A stretch of 64,000 nucleotides of DNA, from NCBI RefSeq assembly GCF_004684095.1, contig NZ_SRII01000002.1, positions 62,001-126,000 on the forward strand. Direction: 5' to 3'. Below, piece by piece: positions 19,991 through 30,007 of this stretch. How positions within the stretch are numbered: position 1 is the stretch's first letter; every line of letters begins with the position of its first letter. A model generated the notes under the pieces. That model did no database searches. It was not told the origin of the DNA and saw nothing but the letters and a program-made list of their open reading frames with translations. Origin of the DNA: Hymenobacter sp. UV11 (GTDB taxonomy: Bacteria; Bacteroidota; Bacteroidia; Cytophagales; Hymenobacteraceae). Position numbers and translations under genes: made by a program.

Positions 19991-21732
19991 TTCAGCCGGA
20001 TTTCCGCCACGCTGCACCCCTGCGGCACCATCGGGAAGATGTTGTTCTCCTTCGTCACCATTACTTCCAGCAAAAACGACCCCGGATGCGCCAGCATCCG
20101 CGCCAGCGCCGGGCGCAAGTCGGCGCGGTCGTCCACGCGCTGGCCGGCGATGCGGTAGCCCGCGGCTACGGCCACAAAATCAGGGCTTTGGATATCCACA
20201 AACGAGTAGCGGCGCTGGTGAAATAGCTCCTGCCACTGCCGCACCATGCCCAAAAACTGGTTGTTGAGGATGATGATTTTCACGTCTACCCCCGTCTGCA
20301 TGATGGTGCCCAACTCCTGAATCGTCATCTGGAAGCCGCCGTCGCCAATCACGGCCACCACCGGCCGGTCGGGCGCGCCAAACTTGGCCCCGATGGCGGC
20401 GGGCAGCGCAAAGCCCATGGTGCCCAGGCCGCCGCTCGTCACGTTGCTGCGCGAATGGTTGAGCTGCGCGTAGCGGCAGGCTACCATCTGGTGCTGCCCC
20501 ACATCGGACACGATAATGGCCTCGCCCCCAGTAATTTCGTTGAGCTGCTGCATCACCTCGCCCATCGTCAGCTCCTCCGAAGTCGGGAATAACTCCTCCT
20601 GAATTACGGCCTCCACTTCCTGCGCCATGTGGTCGTTGAAGCGGGCCAGCCACTCGGGGTGCGCCTTGCGCTCGACCAGCGCTGTGAGCAGGGGTAGGGT
20701 TTCCTTACAGTCGCCCCACACCGGCACGGTGGTTTTTACGTTCTTATCAATCTCGGTCGGGTCGATATCGAGGTGAATAACCTGCGCCTGCTTGGCGTAC
20801 TTGTCGAGCCGGCCGGTCACCCGGTCGTCAAAGCGCATCCCAATGGCAATCAGCACGTCGCACTCATTGGTGAGCACGTTGGGGCCGTAGTTGCCGTGCA
20901 TGCCCAGCATGCCCACGTTCAGCGGGTGGCCGGTGGGTAGGGCCCCCACGCCCAGAATAGTCCAGGCCGCCGGAATGCCGCTTTTCTCCACAAAGGCCTT
21001 GAACTCGGCTTCGGCTTTGCCCAGCACTACGCCCTGGCCCCACAGAATAAAGGGCTTTTTGGCGCTGTTAATCAGGGCCGCCGCCTGCTCCACGTACTCG
21101 CGGCGCACCACCGGCGCGGGCCGGTAGCTGCGGATGTGCGTGCACGGCTCGTACTCCGGCGCGTCGAAGGTCTGCATCTGCGCGTTCTTGGTGATGTCCA
21201 CCAATACCGGGCCCGGCCGGCCGCTGCGCGCAATGTAGAAGGCCTTGGCCAGTGCCTCTGGAATTTCTTCAGCCCTGGTTACCTGGTAGTTCCACTTCGT
21301 GACGGGGGTAGTGATGTTGATGATATCCGTTTCCTGAAACGCATCGGTGCCCAGCAAATGCGCGAACACCTGCCCCGTGATGCACACCACTGGCGTGCTG
21401 TCAATCATGGCATCGGCCAGGCCCGTCACGAGGTTGGTCGCGCCCGGCCCGCTGGTGGCCAGCGCCACGCCCACCCGGCCCGAGCTGCGCGCGTAGCCCT
21501 GCGCCGCGTGAATGCCGCCCTGCTCATGCCGCACCAGCACGTGGTTGAGCTGGTCCTTGAAGTCGTAGAGCGCGTCGTAAATCGGGATGATGGCCCCGCC
21601 GGGATAGCCAAAAATCGTGTCCACGCCTTCGGCCACCAGGGCTTGCAGCGTGGCTACCGCGCCCGTCATGGGGGCGAGGGTAGGGGCGGCGGCCGGGCTA
21701 GCGGCGGGCTGGGCTAAGGTCTGCGGGGACAT
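19987..21732 (-). CDS. ilvB: Acetolactate synthase, large (catalytic) subunit
   Basis: ThDP/FAD enzyme condensing pyruvate with pyruvate or 2-oxobutanoate. It shows the N-terminal [14 protein letters not shown] and [21 protein letters not shown] with the catalytic Glu, and the C-terminal ThDP motif [14 protein letters not shown] ... [14 protein letters not shown]. Length (581 aa) is normal. With the ATG at 21732 the gene overlaps ilvD by 35 bp. The next ATG (21669, [12 protein letters not shown]) would remove the overlap and fits the usual family start; the first 21 residues are low-complexity Ala/Pro, so the true start is uncertain. Confidence 0.95.
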   Translation of the reverse strand: MSPQTLAQPAASPAAAPTLAPMTGAVATLQALVAEGVDTIFGYPGGAIIPIYDALYDFKDQLNHVLVRHEQGGIHAAQGYARSSGRVGVALATSGPGATNLVTGLADAMIDSTPVVCITGQVFAHLLGTDAFQETDIINITTPVTKWNYQVTRAEEIPEALAKAFYIARSGRPGPVLVDITKNAQMQTFDAPEYEPCTHIRSYRPAPVVRREYVEQAAALINSAKKPFILWGQGVVLGKAEAEFKAFVEKSGIPAAWTILGVGALPTGHPLNVGMLGMHGNYGPNVLTNECDVLIAIGMRFDDRVTGRLDKYAKQAQVIHLDIDPTEIDKNVKTTVPVWGDCKETLPLLTALVERKAHPEWLARFNDHMAQEVEAVIQEELFPTSEELTMGEVMQQLNEITGGEAIIVSDVGQHQMVACRYAQLNHSRSNVTSGGLGTMGFALPAAIGAKFGAPDRPVVAVIGDGGFQMTIQELGTIMQTGVDVKIIILNNQFLGMVRQWQELFHQRRYSFVDIQSPDFVAVAAGYRIAGQRVDDRADLRPALARMLAHPGSFLLEVMVTKENNIFPMVPQGCSVAEIRLK

Positions 21733-23416
21733 AATCTTCTTCTAATAAATCAGTGATGCACCCGTGGCTGGCGTCGCTCACGGTGCGGATGTACTTGAGC
21801 AGCACGCCTTGGCGCACCGGCAGCGGCGGGCGCTGCCAGGCGGCGCGGCGGGCGGCCAGCTCGTCGTCGGTCAGCTGCACGTCAATGGTGTTGGTGCTGG
21901 CGTCCAGGATAATCCAGTCGCCGTCCTGCACCAGGGCCAGGCCGCCGCCGTCGTAGGCCTCGGGGCAAATGTGGCCGATAACGAAGCCGTGCGTGCCGCC
22001 CGAAAAGCGGCCGTCGGTTATCAGCGCCACCTTGTCGCCCAGACCCGCGCCCATGATGGCCGAGGTCGGCTTCAGCATTTCGGGCATTCCCGGCCCGCCC
22101 TTGGGGCCCACGTAGCGAATCACGACCACCTGCCCGGCCTTGATTTTGTGGTCGATAATGCCCTGGTTCAGCTCTTCTTCCGAGTTGAACACGATGGCCG
22201 GGCCCTCAAACCGCAGCCCTTCCTTACCGGTGATTTTTGCTACCCCCCCCTTGGTGGCCAGGTTGCCGTAGAGCATCTGAATGTGCCCATCGGCCTTGAT
22301 GGGGTTGCTGAGCGGGCGCAGCAAATCCTGTTCCGCGCCCAATGGCTTTACGTCGGCGAGGTTTTCGGCCAGCGTGCGGCCGGTCACGGTCAGCAGGTCA
22401 CCATTGAGCATGCCGTAGTCAAGCAGGGTGCGCTGCACGGCGGGTACGCCGCCGATTTTCGACAGGTCTTCCATCAAATACCGGCCGCTGGGCTTGAGGT
22501 CGGCCAGCACCGGCACGCGGTTGCTCACGGCCTGGAAATCCTCCATCGTCAGCTTCACGCCGGCCGCGTGGGCAATGGCGATGAGGTGCAGCACGGCATT
22601 GGTGGAGCCGCCGAGCACGGTTATCATCACCATGGCATTCTCAAACGCCGCCCGGGTCAGGATATCACGCGGCTTCAAGTCCAGCTCCAGCAAGTTGCGC
22701 AGGTAGGCGCCGGCATCGAGGCACTCCTGCACCTTGGCGGCGCTCTCAGCCGGCAGAGACGACGAGGCGGGCACGCTCATGCCCAGCGTTTCGATGGCCG
22801 CCGCCATGGTATTGGCCGTGTACATGCCGCCGCAGGCGCCGGGGCCGGGGCAGGCATTGTGGATAATACCCTGGTAGTCTTCCTCCGAAATATTACCATT
22901 AACTTTCTTACCGTAAGCCTCAAAGCACGACACAATGTTGAGCTGCTGCCCCTTGAACTCGCCACCCCTGATGGTGCCACCATACACCATCAACGAGGGC
23001 CGGTTGAGCCGCGCCATGGCGATGAGCGCGCCGGGCATGTTCTTGTCGCACCCCACCACGGTAGCCAGCGCGTCGTAGTAGTGCGCGCCCGCCATCGCCT
23101 CAATCGAATCGGCAATTATTTCTCTCGAAACCAGCGAGTAGCGCATACCCGCGTTGCCGTTGGTGATGCCGTCGCTCACCCCAATCGTGTTGAAGCGCAG
23201 TCCCACCAAGCCCTGGGCGGCCACGCCGCGCTTCACCTCGTCGGCCAGGCCGTTGAGGTGCATGTTGCAGGTGTTGCCCTCGAAGCCCGTGGAGCAGATG
23301 CCCACGAACGGCTTGCGCAAATCCGCGTCCGACAAGCCCGCCCCGATGAGCATGGCCTGCGAGGCCGGCAAGCTGTCGTCCTGGGTGTAGATGCGGCTGA
23401 ATTTATTGAGCGTCAT
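21698..23416 (-). CDS. ilvD: Dihydroxy-acid dehydratase
   Basis: Fe-S dehydratase giving the 2-oxo acids of the branched-chain pathway. The IlvD signatures are [21 protein letters not shown] and [17 protein letters not shown], and [18 protein letters not shown] and [21 protein letters not shown] are also present. It has the conserved cluster cysteines and normal length (572 aa). It is the first structural gene after the predicted attenuator (terminator at 23452-23488, leader peptide at 23510-23566) and starts 35 bp after the T-tract, so its expression, and that of ilvBNCA behind it, is probably set by that element. Confidence 0.96.
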   Translation of the reverse strand: MTLNKFSRIYTQDDSLPASQAMLIGAGLSDADLRKPFVGICSTGFEGNTCNMHLNGLADEVKRGVAAQGLVGLRFNTIGVSDGITNGNAGMRYSLVSREIIADSIEAMAGAHYYDALATVVGCDKNMPGALIAMARLNRPSLMVYGGTIRGGEFKGQQLNIVSCFEAYGKKVNGNISEEDYQGIIHNACPGPGACGGMYTANTMAAAIETLGMSVPASSSLPAESAAKVQECLDAGAYLRNLLELDLKPRDILTRAAFENAMVMITVLGGSTNAVLHLIAIAHAAGVKLTMEDFQAVSNRVPVLADLKPSGRYLMEDLSKIGGVPAVQRTLLDYGMLNGDLLTVTGRTLAENLADVKPLGAEQDLLRPLSNPIKADGHIQMLYGNLATKGGVAKITGKEGLRFEGPAIVFNSEEELNQGIIDHKIKAGQVVVIRYVGPKGGPGMPEMLKPTSAIMGAGLGDKVALITDGRFSGGTHGFVIGHICPEAYDGGGLALVQDGDWIILDASTNTIDVQLTDDELAARRAAWQRPPLPVRQGVLLKYIRTVSDASHGCITDLLEEDYVPADLSPARR

Positions 23417-23451
23417 GAGGTTATTTCGACGATAAAGAAGAGTTTGGTCCT

Positions 23452-23488
23452 AAAAAAACCTTCCTGAGCAACGGGCTAGGAAGGTTTT
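23452..23488 (-). terminator. Intrinsic terminator of the ilv attenuator
   Basis: On the minus strand an 11-bp perfect stem AAAACCTTCCT / AGGAAGGTTTT (23488-23478 and 23465-23455) with a 12-nt loop is followed by a run of seven T (23458-23452). It begins 21 nt after the stop codon of the leader peptide and ends 35 nt before ilvD. The loop plus the top two bases of the 5' arm (CTAGCCCG, 23479-23472) are perfectly complementary over 8 nt to CGGGCTAG (23517-23510), which overlaps the leader's last codons and stop. That alternative pairing would trap the 5' arm of the terminator and act as an antiterminator. Confidence 0.85.
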
Positions 23489-23509
23489 CTTTGGAGTAAG
23501 AAGCTTCGG

Positions 23510-23566
23510 CTAGCCCGCGAGGGTAGGCATAATAATGACCACGGAAAGGAGGGGTAGGCGGGGCAT
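23510..23566 (-). CDS. ilv leader (attenuator) peptide, 18 aa, rich in Leu/Val/Ile
   Basis: The minus-strand ATG at 23566 opens an 18-codon frame, MPRLPLLSVVIIMPTLAG, ended by TAG at 23510-23512. It has four Leu, two Val and two Ile, with the consecutive run V-V-I-I, directly upstream of an intrinsic terminator and then ilvD. Peptide composition, size and position match ribosome-mediated attenuators of ilv operons in enterobacteria; the sequence itself is not similar. A ribosome stalled on the Val/Ile codons (23542-23531) would leave CGGGCTAG (23517-23510) free to pair with the terminator loop. A ribosome reaching the stop would cover it. Translation is inferred; no Shine-Dalgarno is seen, as for most genes here. 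The transcript may start upstream of leuA or in the leuB-leader gap. Confidence 0.8.
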   Translation of the reverse strand: MPRLPLLSVVIIMPTLAG

Positions 23567-23628
23567 AGGATTGTTGTTCTGGCTTCGCGCCTAAAGCGAA
23601 CCGGGGCTAGGGGTGAGGCAAACGTTGT

Positions 23629-24744
23629 TTAAATAATCGTGCTCACGCCCACCGCAATGTTGTGCGCGTTCCACTGCTGCTCGTTCGAGTCGGCAATCCA
23701 AAACGCTACGTAGCTACCCACCTGCTCAGTAGTATACGGAGCGGTGGGGTTTAATTCCGGTGTCAAGATATTGTTAGTCAACGCTTCATCTACTGCCTCG
23801 CGCACCAGCTCGGCCTCGACCGTGAGGCCCAGGTGGTCGAGCAGCATGGCGGCCGAGAGGATGGCGGCCAGCGGGTTGGCAATGCCTTTGCCCTTTGCCT
23901 GGGGGTAGGAGCCGTGGATGGGCTCGAACACCGCCACCGCCGCGCCCACCGAGGCCGAGGGCAACAGGCCCATCGAGCCGGCAATGACCGAGGCCTCGTC
24001 CGAGATAATGTCGCCGAACATGTTCTCAGTCAGCACCACGTCAAACTGCCGGGGGTTGGTGATAATCTGCATCGCGGCGTTGTCCACGAATAGGTAATCG
24101 ACCGTCACGTCGGGGTATTGAGGCGCGATTTCGCGCACTACTTCGCGCCACAAGCGCGAGGTTTCCAGTACGTTAGCCTTATCCACGAGCGTGAGATGCT
24201 GACGGCGGCCGGCGGCCGACTGAAACGCCAGGTGCGCGATGCGCTCAATCTCGGGGCGCGAGTAGGTGCAGTTATCGTAGGCCGTGCCGTCGGCCGTGCG
24301 GCCCTTCTCACCGAAGTAGATGCCGCCCGTCAGTTCTCGGAAAATCACCATATCGGTGCCCTCGATGCGGTCCGATTTCAGGGGTGAATGCTTGAGCAGC
24401 GCCTGGTAGGCCGTGACGGGGCGGATGTTGGCAAACAAGCCCAGCTCCTTGCGCATGCGCAGCAGGCCCTGCTCGGGGCGCACCTTGGCAGTGGGGTCGT
24501 TGTCGTATTTCGGGTCGCCGATGGCACCAAAGAGCACCGCGTCAGCGGCACGGCAAGCGGCCAGCGTTTCGTCGGGCAGCGGGTTGCCGGTGGCGTCGAT
24601 GGCGCAGGCGCCCACGAGGTGCGAGGTAAATTCAAAGCGGTGGCCGAAGCGCTCGGCTACGGCGTCGAGCACTTTCACGGCCTGCCGACACACTTCCGGC
24701 CCGATGCCGTCGCCCGGCAGTAAAGCTATTTTCTTGGTTACCAT
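23629..24744 (-). CDS. leuB: 3-isopropylmalate dehydrogenase
   Basis: NAD-dependent oxidative decarboxylation of 3-isopropylmalate in leucine synthesis. GDGIGPEV is near the N-terminus, with the substrate loop [12 protein letters not shown], the active-site Tyr/Lys regions ([23 protein letters not shown]) and the signature [27 protein letters not shown]. Its start overlaps the end of leuD by 7 bp, which indicates coupled translation. 212 bp with the ilv attenuator separates it from ilvD. Confidence 0.96.
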   Translation of the reverse strand: MVTKKIALLPGDGIGPEVCRQAVKVLDAVAERFGHRFEFTSHLVGACAIDATGNPLPDETLAACRAADAVLFGAIGDPKYDNDPTAKVRPEQGLLRMRKELGLFANIRPVTAYQALLKHSPLKSDRIEGTDMVIFRELTGGIYFGEKGRTADGTAYDNCTYSRPEIERIAHLAFQSAAGRRQHLTLVDKANVLETSRLWREVVREIAPQYPDVTVDYLFVDNAAMQIITNPRQFDVVLTENMFGDIISDEASVIAGSMGLLPSASVGAAVAVFEPIHGSYPQAKGKGIANPLAAILSAAMLLDHLGLTVEAELVREAVDEALTNNILTPELNPTAPYTTEQVGSYVAFWIADSNEQQWNAHNIAVGVSTII

Positions 24745-25334
24745 GTCCAGGCGCGTTGTTTTTCAAAGGCCTCAATGGCCGATTTTTGATTCACTAAAAA
24801 GTCGATGTCGTCGTAGCCGTTAATCAGGCACTCCTTTTTGTAGCCGTCGATGGCGAAGCTGAACGTCTCGCTCCAGGCCGGCACGGCCAGCGTTTGGGAG
24901 GGCAAATCGACCACCAATTCCAACTGCGGGTCGGCTTCGATGGCGGCCAGCAGGCGGGCCAGCACCTCATCGCTCACTTGCAGGGGTAGGAGGCCGGTAT
25001 TCAGCGCATTACCCCGAAAGATGTCGGCGAAGTAGCTGGAGATAACGGCCCGAAAACCAGCATCGTACAGCGCCCAGGCGGCGTGCTCGCGGCTGCTGCC
25101 GCAGCCGAAGTTTTTGCCGGCTACCAGGATGGAGCCGCGGTAGCGCGAGTCGTTCAGCACAAACCCTGGCTTGGGCGAGCCGTCGGCGTTGTAGCGCCAG
25201 TCGCAAAACAGGTTTTCGCCGAAGCCTTCGCGGGTGGTCGCCTTCAGAAACCGCGCCGGGATAATCTGGTCGGTGTCAATGTTTTCCAGCGGCAGCGGCC
25301 GGCCGGTGGTGTGCAGGGTTTGAAATTTTTCCAT
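24738..25334 (-). CDS. leuD: 3-isopropylmalate dehydratase small subunit
   Basis: Small (swivelling) subunit of isopropylmalate isomerase, partner of LeuC. It contains [14 protein letters not shown] and [22 protein letters not shown], the family signature. Length (198 aa) is normal. Start and stop overlap leuC (1 bp) and leuB (7 bp), so the three are one translationally coupled unit. Confidence 0.96.
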   Translation of the reverse strand: MEKFQTLHTTGRPLPLENIDTDQIIPARFLKATTREGFGENLFCDWRYNADGSPKPGFVLNDSRYRGSILVAGKNFGCGSSREHAAWALYDAGFRAVISSYFADIFRGNALNTGLLPLQVSDEVLARLLAAIEADPQLELVVDLPSQTLAVPAWSETFSFAIDGYKKECLINGYDDIDFLVNQKSAIEAFEKQRAWTW

Positions 25335-26725
25335 TAGTTCAAATACTGCGTGATGTCCACGATGCGGCCCTGCACGGCCGTGATGGCTGCCACCAGCGGC
25401 GAGGCCAGCAGCGTGCGCGAGCCGGGGCCCTGGCGGCCTTCGAAGTTGCGGTTGGAAGTGGCCACGCAGTAGGCGCCGGCCGGAATCTTGTCCTCGTTCA
25501 TGGCCAGGCAGGCACTGCAGCCGGGCTCGCGCAGCTCGAAGCCGGCGGCGGCAAAAATCTTGTCGATACCCTCGGCAATGGCCTGATGCTCAACTTGTTT
25601 GGAGCCGGGCACGATGATGGCTTCCACGTGGTTGGCCTTTTGCTTACCCTGTACGTAGGCGGCCACGGCGCGCAGGTCCTCGATGCGTGAGTTGGTGCAG
25701 CTACCGATGAATACGTAGTCAATCTGCTTGCCGAGCAGCGATTCGCCGCGCTCGAAGCCCATGTATTTCAACGACTTGTCGAAGCTCTCGGCCTCGCTGG
25801 CGGGCACTTCGCTCGGCACGTGGCCGGTGAGCGGAATGCCCATGCCGGGATTAGTGCCGTAGGTAATCATCGGCGTGATGTCGGCCGCTTGGTAGGTGTA
25901 CTCGGTTTCAAACGTGGCGTCGTCGTCCGAATACAGCGTTTGCCAGTAGGCCACGGCGTCGTGCCAGGCCTCGCCTTTGGGGGCAAAAGGCCGGCCCTCG
26001 ACGTAGGCAAACGTAGTGGCGTCGGGGGCGATGAGGCCGCCGCGCGCGCCCATCTCGATACTCATGTTGCAGACCGTCATGCGGCCTTCCATGCTGAGGC
26101 TGCGCACGGCGCTGCCCGCGTACTCCACGAAGTGGCCGGTGGCCCCGCCCGTACCGAGCTGCGCGATAACGTAGAGAATCAGGTCTTTAGCCGTGACGCC
26201 GGGCCGCAGCTCGCCTTCTACCGAAATGCGCATGCGCTTGGGGCGGCTCAGCAGCAGGCACTGCGAGGCCATTACCTGCGCCACTTGGCTGGTACCAATG
26301 CCGAAGGCCACCGCGCCAAACGCGCCGTGGGTGCTGGTGTGGCTGTCGCCGCATACCATGGTGAGGCCTGGCTGGGTCAGGCCCAGTTCCGGCCCGATAA
26401 CGTGCACAATGCCCTGGCGCTGGTGGCCCAGGCCGTACAATTCGATGCCGTACTTCTCGCAGTTTTCGGTCAGTTTCTCCACCTGCAAGCGCGAGAGCGG
26501 CTCCCGGATGGGCTGGTCCTGGTGCAGGGTCGGCACGTTGTGGTCAGCCGTGGCGAGTATCTGGCTGGGGCGGAACAGCGGCAGGTTGCGCGCCGCCAAC
26601 TCGTCAAACGCCTGGGGGCTGGTGACTTCGTGAATCAGGTGCCGGTCGATGTACACCACGTCCAACCCCTCAACGGAGCGAACGACGTGGGCATCCCAGA
26701 TTTTATCGAATAGCGTGCGGGACAT
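25334..26725 (-). CDS. leuC: 3-isopropylmalate dehydratase large subunit
   Basis: Fe-S aconitase-family subunit that isomerises 2- to 3-isopropylmalate. I start it at ATG 26725 ([15 protein letters not shown]), the normal family N-terminus. The longer in-frame extension to 26908 runs through an inverted repeat and is not credible. [35 protein letters not shown] and the cluster Cys pair in [15 protein letters not shown] are present. Length 463 aa. The 308-bp gap to leuA contains repeat DNA but no clear terminator. Confidence 0.96.
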   Translation of the reverse strand: MSRTLFDKIWDAHVVRSVEGLDVVYIDRHLIHEVTSPQAFDELAARNLPLFRPSQILATADHNVPTLHQDQPIREPLSRLQVEKLTENCEKYGIELYGLGHQRQGIVHVIGPELGLTQPGLTMVCGDSHTSTHGAFGAVAFGIGTSQVAQVMASQCLLLSRPKRMRISVEGELRPGVTAKDLILYVIAQLGTGGATGHFVEYAGSAVRSLSMEGRMTVCNMSIEMGARGGLIAPDATTFAYVEGRPFAPKGEAWHDAVAYWQTLYSDDDATFETEYTYQAADITPMITYGTNPGMGIPLTGHVPSEVPASEAESFDKSLKYMGFERGESLLGKQIDYVFIGSCTNSRIEDLRAVAAYVQGKQKANHVEAIIVPGSKQVEHQAIAEGIDKIFAAAGFELREPGCSACLAMNEDKIPAGAYCVATSNRNFEGRQGPGSRTLLASPLVAAITAVQGRIVDITQYLN

Positions 26726-26753
26726 GAGGTAGGGTAGGGATAGCGTAACTTTT

Positions 26754-26852
26754 AGCACGTCATGCTGAACGCAGTGAAGCATCTTGGGCGCTTCATCCGC
26801 ATCGTTCAAACGAAGCGGATGAGATGCTTCACTGCGTTCAGCATGACGTGCT
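26754..26852. repeat. Inverted repeat upstream of leuC (6848-type family)
   Basis: Arms 26754-26784 and 26822-26852 are perfect reverse complements (31 nt), AGCACGTCATGCTGAACGC... . A second, inner inverted pair (TTCATCCGC / GCGGATGA) lies in the centre. It has the same outer GTCATGCTGA and GAAGCATCT words as the repeats at 6870 and 18010, but the central GTAG is replaced. The remaining leuA-leuC gap (26853-27033) holds a small GGGTT-TTT-AACCC hairpin and nothing else I can identify. Confidence 0.85.
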
Positions 26853-27033
26853 ACAGGTGATTTTTTAAGTAAGCAGTAATCAACTAAAAGGCTAAGGAAA
26901 CGAAGCAACAGGGGGAAATTTTGGTCGTGTTAAGAGTGTGAAAGAATGGCGTTTATGGGTTTTTAACCCGACCCCCTGATTTCCCTGCTCCCACCCACTG
27001 GCAGCGCCTGCCACCCCGTTTCCTTAGTCTTGT

Positions 27034-28200
27034 TTAGCCGATGGCTACTAATTTTTCTTGCTCAATAAGGCTGTGTAAGTCGTTGTCAAATACTTCGCGC
27101 TGGCGGTCGGCCAATTGCAGGAAGCTGGCGTAGGCCATGTTCAGGGCCGGGCGTTCCAGGTCGTAGCCCAGCTTTTGGAGGCGGTAGGCGAGGGCAGCGC
27201 GGCCCGAGCGGGCGGTGAGCACGATGCTCGAATCGGCGACGCCAACTTCTTTAGGGTCAATAATTTCGTAGGTTTCGCGGCACTTAATCACGCCATCCTG
27301 GTGGATGCCGCTGCTGTGCGCGAAGGCGTTAGCGCCTACGATGGCCTTGTTGGCCTGCACGGGCATGCTCATGAGGTGCGAGACCAGCGCCGAGGTTTCA
27401 GCCAATAGCTTGGTTTGCACGTTGGTCGTGAGGTTGAGGTAGGGATGCTGGCGCAAAATCATCACCACTTCCTCCAAGGCCGTGTTGCCGGCGCGCTCGC
27501 CTACCCCATTGATGGTGCACTCAATCTGCCGCGCGCCGTTGCTGACGCCCGCGATGGAGTTGGCCGTAGCCAGGCCGAGGTCGTTGTGGCAATGCGTCGA
27601 AAGAATCGCCTTGTCGATACCTTTTACATTCTCGTACAGGTACTTAATCTTGGCGCCGTACTCCTGGGGTAAGCAGTAGCCGGTAGTGTCGGGGATGTTG
27701 AGGACGGTGGCGCCAGCCGCGATAGCCGCTTCGCAGACGCGGGCCAGAAACTCGTTGTCGGTGCGGCCGGCGTCTTCAGCGTAAAACTCCACGTCCTCCA
27801 CAAAGCTCTTGGCGAGCTTCACGGCGGCCACAGCGCGCTGCACCACGTCTTCGCGGGTGGTGCGCAGCTTCTGCTGCACGTGCAGGTCGGAGGTGCCGAT
27901 GCCGGTGTGGATGCGCGGCCGGCGCGCCCCGCGCAGCGCCTCGGCAGCCACCCGAATGTCGTTTTCGACGGCGCGGGTGAGGCCGCAGACGGTGGCTTCC
28001 TTGGTTTGGGCGGCGATGGCAGCCACGGCGGCAAAGTCGCCGGGGCTCGACACCGGAAAGCCGGCCTCGATGACATCGACGCCCAGCGCTTCCAGCTGGC
28101 GGGCAATAACGAGTTTCTCCTGCTGGTTTAGCTTGCAGCCCGGCACCTGTTCGCCGTCGCGGAGCGTGGTATCGAAAATCTGAATTTTTTGCGTCGCCAT
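27034..28200 (-). CDS. leuA: 2-isopropylmalate synthase
   Basis: Condenses 2-oxoisovalerate with acetyl-CoA, the first leucine-specific step. I use the ATG at 28200 ([24 protein letters not shown]); the further upstream frame has no similarity to the family start. [26 protein letters not shown] (metal-binding His pair) and [14 protein letters not shown] are seen. Length is 388 aa: this is the short form, without the full ~130-aa C-terminal regulatory domain of long LeuA, so leucine feedback may be weak or absent. It heads the leu cluster and is divergent from the 28369 gene. A weak hairpin followed by T5 lies just before the start, but no Leu-rich leader peptide. Confidence 0.93.
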   Translation of the reverse strand: MATQKIQIFDTTLRDGEQVPGCKLNQQEKLVIARQLEALGVDVIEAGFPVSSPGDFAAVAAIAAQTKEATVCGLTRAVENDIRVAAEALRGARRPRIHTGIGTSDLHVQQKLRTTREDVVQRAVAAVKLAKSFVEDVEFYAEDAGRTDNEFLARVCEAAIAAGATVLNIPDTTGYCLPQEYGAKIKYLYENVKGIDKAILSTHCHNDLGLATANSIAGVSNGARQIECTINGVGERAGNTALEEVVMILRQHPYLNLTTNVQTKLLAETSALVSHLMSMPVQANKAIVGANAFAHSSGIHQDGVIKCRETYEIIDPKEVGVADSSIVLTARSGRAALAYRLQKLGYDLERPALNMAYASFLQLADRQREVFDNDLHSLIEQEKLVAIG

Positions 28201-28368
28201 AAGAGATAAAAAGCCCGCCGAGACGGGGCCAACTTTGTTATTGCACTGCAAGTACCAGTACTTTTCAAGCTGGCAAAAACATTTTTCCGTGGTTTCTATT
28301 ATTTCCAAGTTGACTATTATTTTGGTTAATAAACTGTAAATAAGGGTTTTGCAACTAGTTATTATACA

Positions 28369-29913
28369 ATGCCTAATAAGAGCAATGACCCCGTTTTTCA
28401 GCTAATAAAATCTCTGACGCAGTCGGAAAAGCGCCATTTTCGGCTCTTTACTAACCGCCAGGGCTCAACGGAAGGCCTCAAGTTTCTCCAGCTTTTTGAC
28501 GCATTCGATGCTCAGGAGCAGCACGATGAGGAGCGCGTGCTGACCCAGGTGCCGGCTCTCAAGCGCGCTCAGCTCGCCAACCTCAAGGCCAACCTGTATA
28601 AGCAGCTGCTGGCCAGCCTGCGTCTCTACCACGCGGGCCAAAACCTGGACATTCAGCTGCACGAGCAGCTCGACTATGCCCGCGTGCTCTACAACAAAGG
28701 CTTTTACCAGCAAAGCCTGCGCATGCTGGCCAAGGTAAAGCTGGCCGCCCAGCAGGCCGAGCTGCCGCACGTGGCGTTACTAGCCATTGATTTTGAGAAG
28801 CTTATTGAGTCGCAGTACATCACGCGCAGCTTGCAGGGTAGGGCCGAATCTTTGGCGGCCGAAGCCACGGCCACGGCGGCGCACCTCGCGCAGCAGCACG
28901 CCTTGTCCAATGCGTCGCTGCGGCTGTATGGGCTGTACCTGCATGCCGGGCACGCCCGTAACCAAGCTGACCACGAGCAGTTTACGGCCTATTTTCGCAA
29001 TCAGTTGCCGGCGCAGCTGGCACGCAACAGCGGTTTTTGGGAGAAGCTGTACTTTTATCAGGCGCACGTGTGGTATCATACTATCAACCAGGATTTTAAA
29101 TCTTGCTATCGCTACGCGCAGAAGTGGGTAGACCTGTTTGAGCAGCAGCCGCACCTCAAGGAAAGCCAGACGATGCTCTACATCAAGGGCCTGCACAACG
29201 TGCTGGCATCTTTGTTTAATATGATGTATTACAGCCGGTTCCGGGAGGTGCTGCAGGTGCTGGAGGACTTTGGGGCCAACCAGACGCGCCGTGCCACGCC
29301 GAACACCGAAATCCTGCTGTTTCAGTACATCTGGACCAACCGCATCAACGCCTATTTTCTGGAGGCGCGCTTCACGGAGGGGGTAGAGATTGTGCCCGAA
29401 TTGCTGGAGCAGCTGGAGCAGTACAAGGGCCAGCTCGACTTGCATCGCACGCTGGTATTTTACTACAAAATTGCCTGTTTGTACTTTGGCAGCGGTCAGT
29501 ATAGGCAGGCTATCAAGTACTTAAATCGCATCATTGAACACAAGGAGTTGAGCTTGCGCGAAGACCTGCAGTGCTTTGCGCGCATCCTCAACCTGGTGGC
29601 GCACTACGAAGCCGGCCAGGATGCCGAACTCGAATACCAGGTGCGCTCGGTGTACCAGTTTCTGGGCAAGATGAACGACCAGCAGCCCATGCAGGTCGAG
29701 GTATTCCGGTTTTTGCGGCGGGTAGGGCACGCGGCGCCGGCGCAGCTGCGCGAGGAATTTATCAGCCTGAAAGCCAAGCTGGAAGAAATCGCCGCCCGGC
29801 CCTTCGACCGCCGGCCGTTCCTGTATTTCGACATCATCTCGTGGCTCGAAAGCAAGATTTCGGGCCGCTCGGTGCAGGACGTGATGCAGCAGAAGTTTCT
29901 GACGCTGAAGTAA
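28369..29913 (+). CDS. Conserved helical protein of unknown function (TPR-like)
   Basis: I do not recognise a named family. The protein is 514 aa, cytoplasmic (no signal or membrane segment) and almost entirely alpha-helical, with helix pairs spaced like TPR or related solenoids (for example [36 protein letters not shown], split here only for description, at about residues 225-260; then [24 protein letters not shown] at about 365-388). The N-terminus [13 protein letters not shown] is a distinct conserved-looking patch. It is divergent from leuA across 168 bp. A scaffold or regulatory role is possible but not supported by sequence alone. Confidence 0.6.
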   Translation: MPNKSNDPVFQLIKSLTQSEKRHFRLFTNRQGSTEGLKFLQLFDAFDAQEQHDEERVLTQVPALKRAQLANLKANLYKQLLASLRLYHAGQNLDIQLHEQLDYARVLYNKGFYQQSLRMLAKVKLAAQQAELPHVALLAIDFEKLIESQYITRSLQGRAESLAAEATATAAHLAQQHALSNASLRLYGLYLHAGHARNQADHEQFTAYFRNQLPAQLARNSGFWEKLYFYQAHVWYHTINQDFKSCYRYAQKWVDLFEQQPHLKESQTMLYIKGLHNVLASLFNMMYYSRFREVLQVLEDFGANQTRRATPNTEILLFQYIWTNRINAYFLEARFTEGVEIVPELLEQLEQYKGQLDLHRTLVFYYKIACLYFGSGQYRQAIKYLNRIIEHKELSLREDLQCFARILNLVAHYEAGQDAELEYQVRSVYQFLGKMNDQQPMQVEVFRFLRRVGHAAPAQLREEFISLKAKLEEIAARPFDRRPFLYFDIISWLESKISGRSVQDVMQQKFLTLK

Positions 29914-30007
29914 GCGGTGCGCAGCGGGCTTTGCTACTAAAAAAGGGGGGTAGGGGCCCAAGCAGGCCAACTACTGCCGCGTTCGTGCTTAAGTTGCGGC
30001 TGTGCCC

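Noticed and set aside
21764..23467. 567-codon open frame opposite ilvD
   Set aside because: High-GC third-position shadow of a well-conserved gene; low-complexity Ala/His/Arg/Val translation, no domain or start context.
26726..26908. In-frame N-terminal extension of leuC beginning with a TTG and several Leu codons, as a possible leucine leader peptide
   Set aside because: It has no stop before leuC, runs straight through an inverted repeat, and the Leu codons come from AT-rich intergenic DNA. The normal LeuC N-terminus starts at 26725.
28201..28368. Possible attenuator upstream of leuA (short hairpin followed by T5 just before the start)
   Set aside because: The stem is only about five base pairs with a bulge, and no Leu-rich leader frame is present; the only short frame reads MFLPA.
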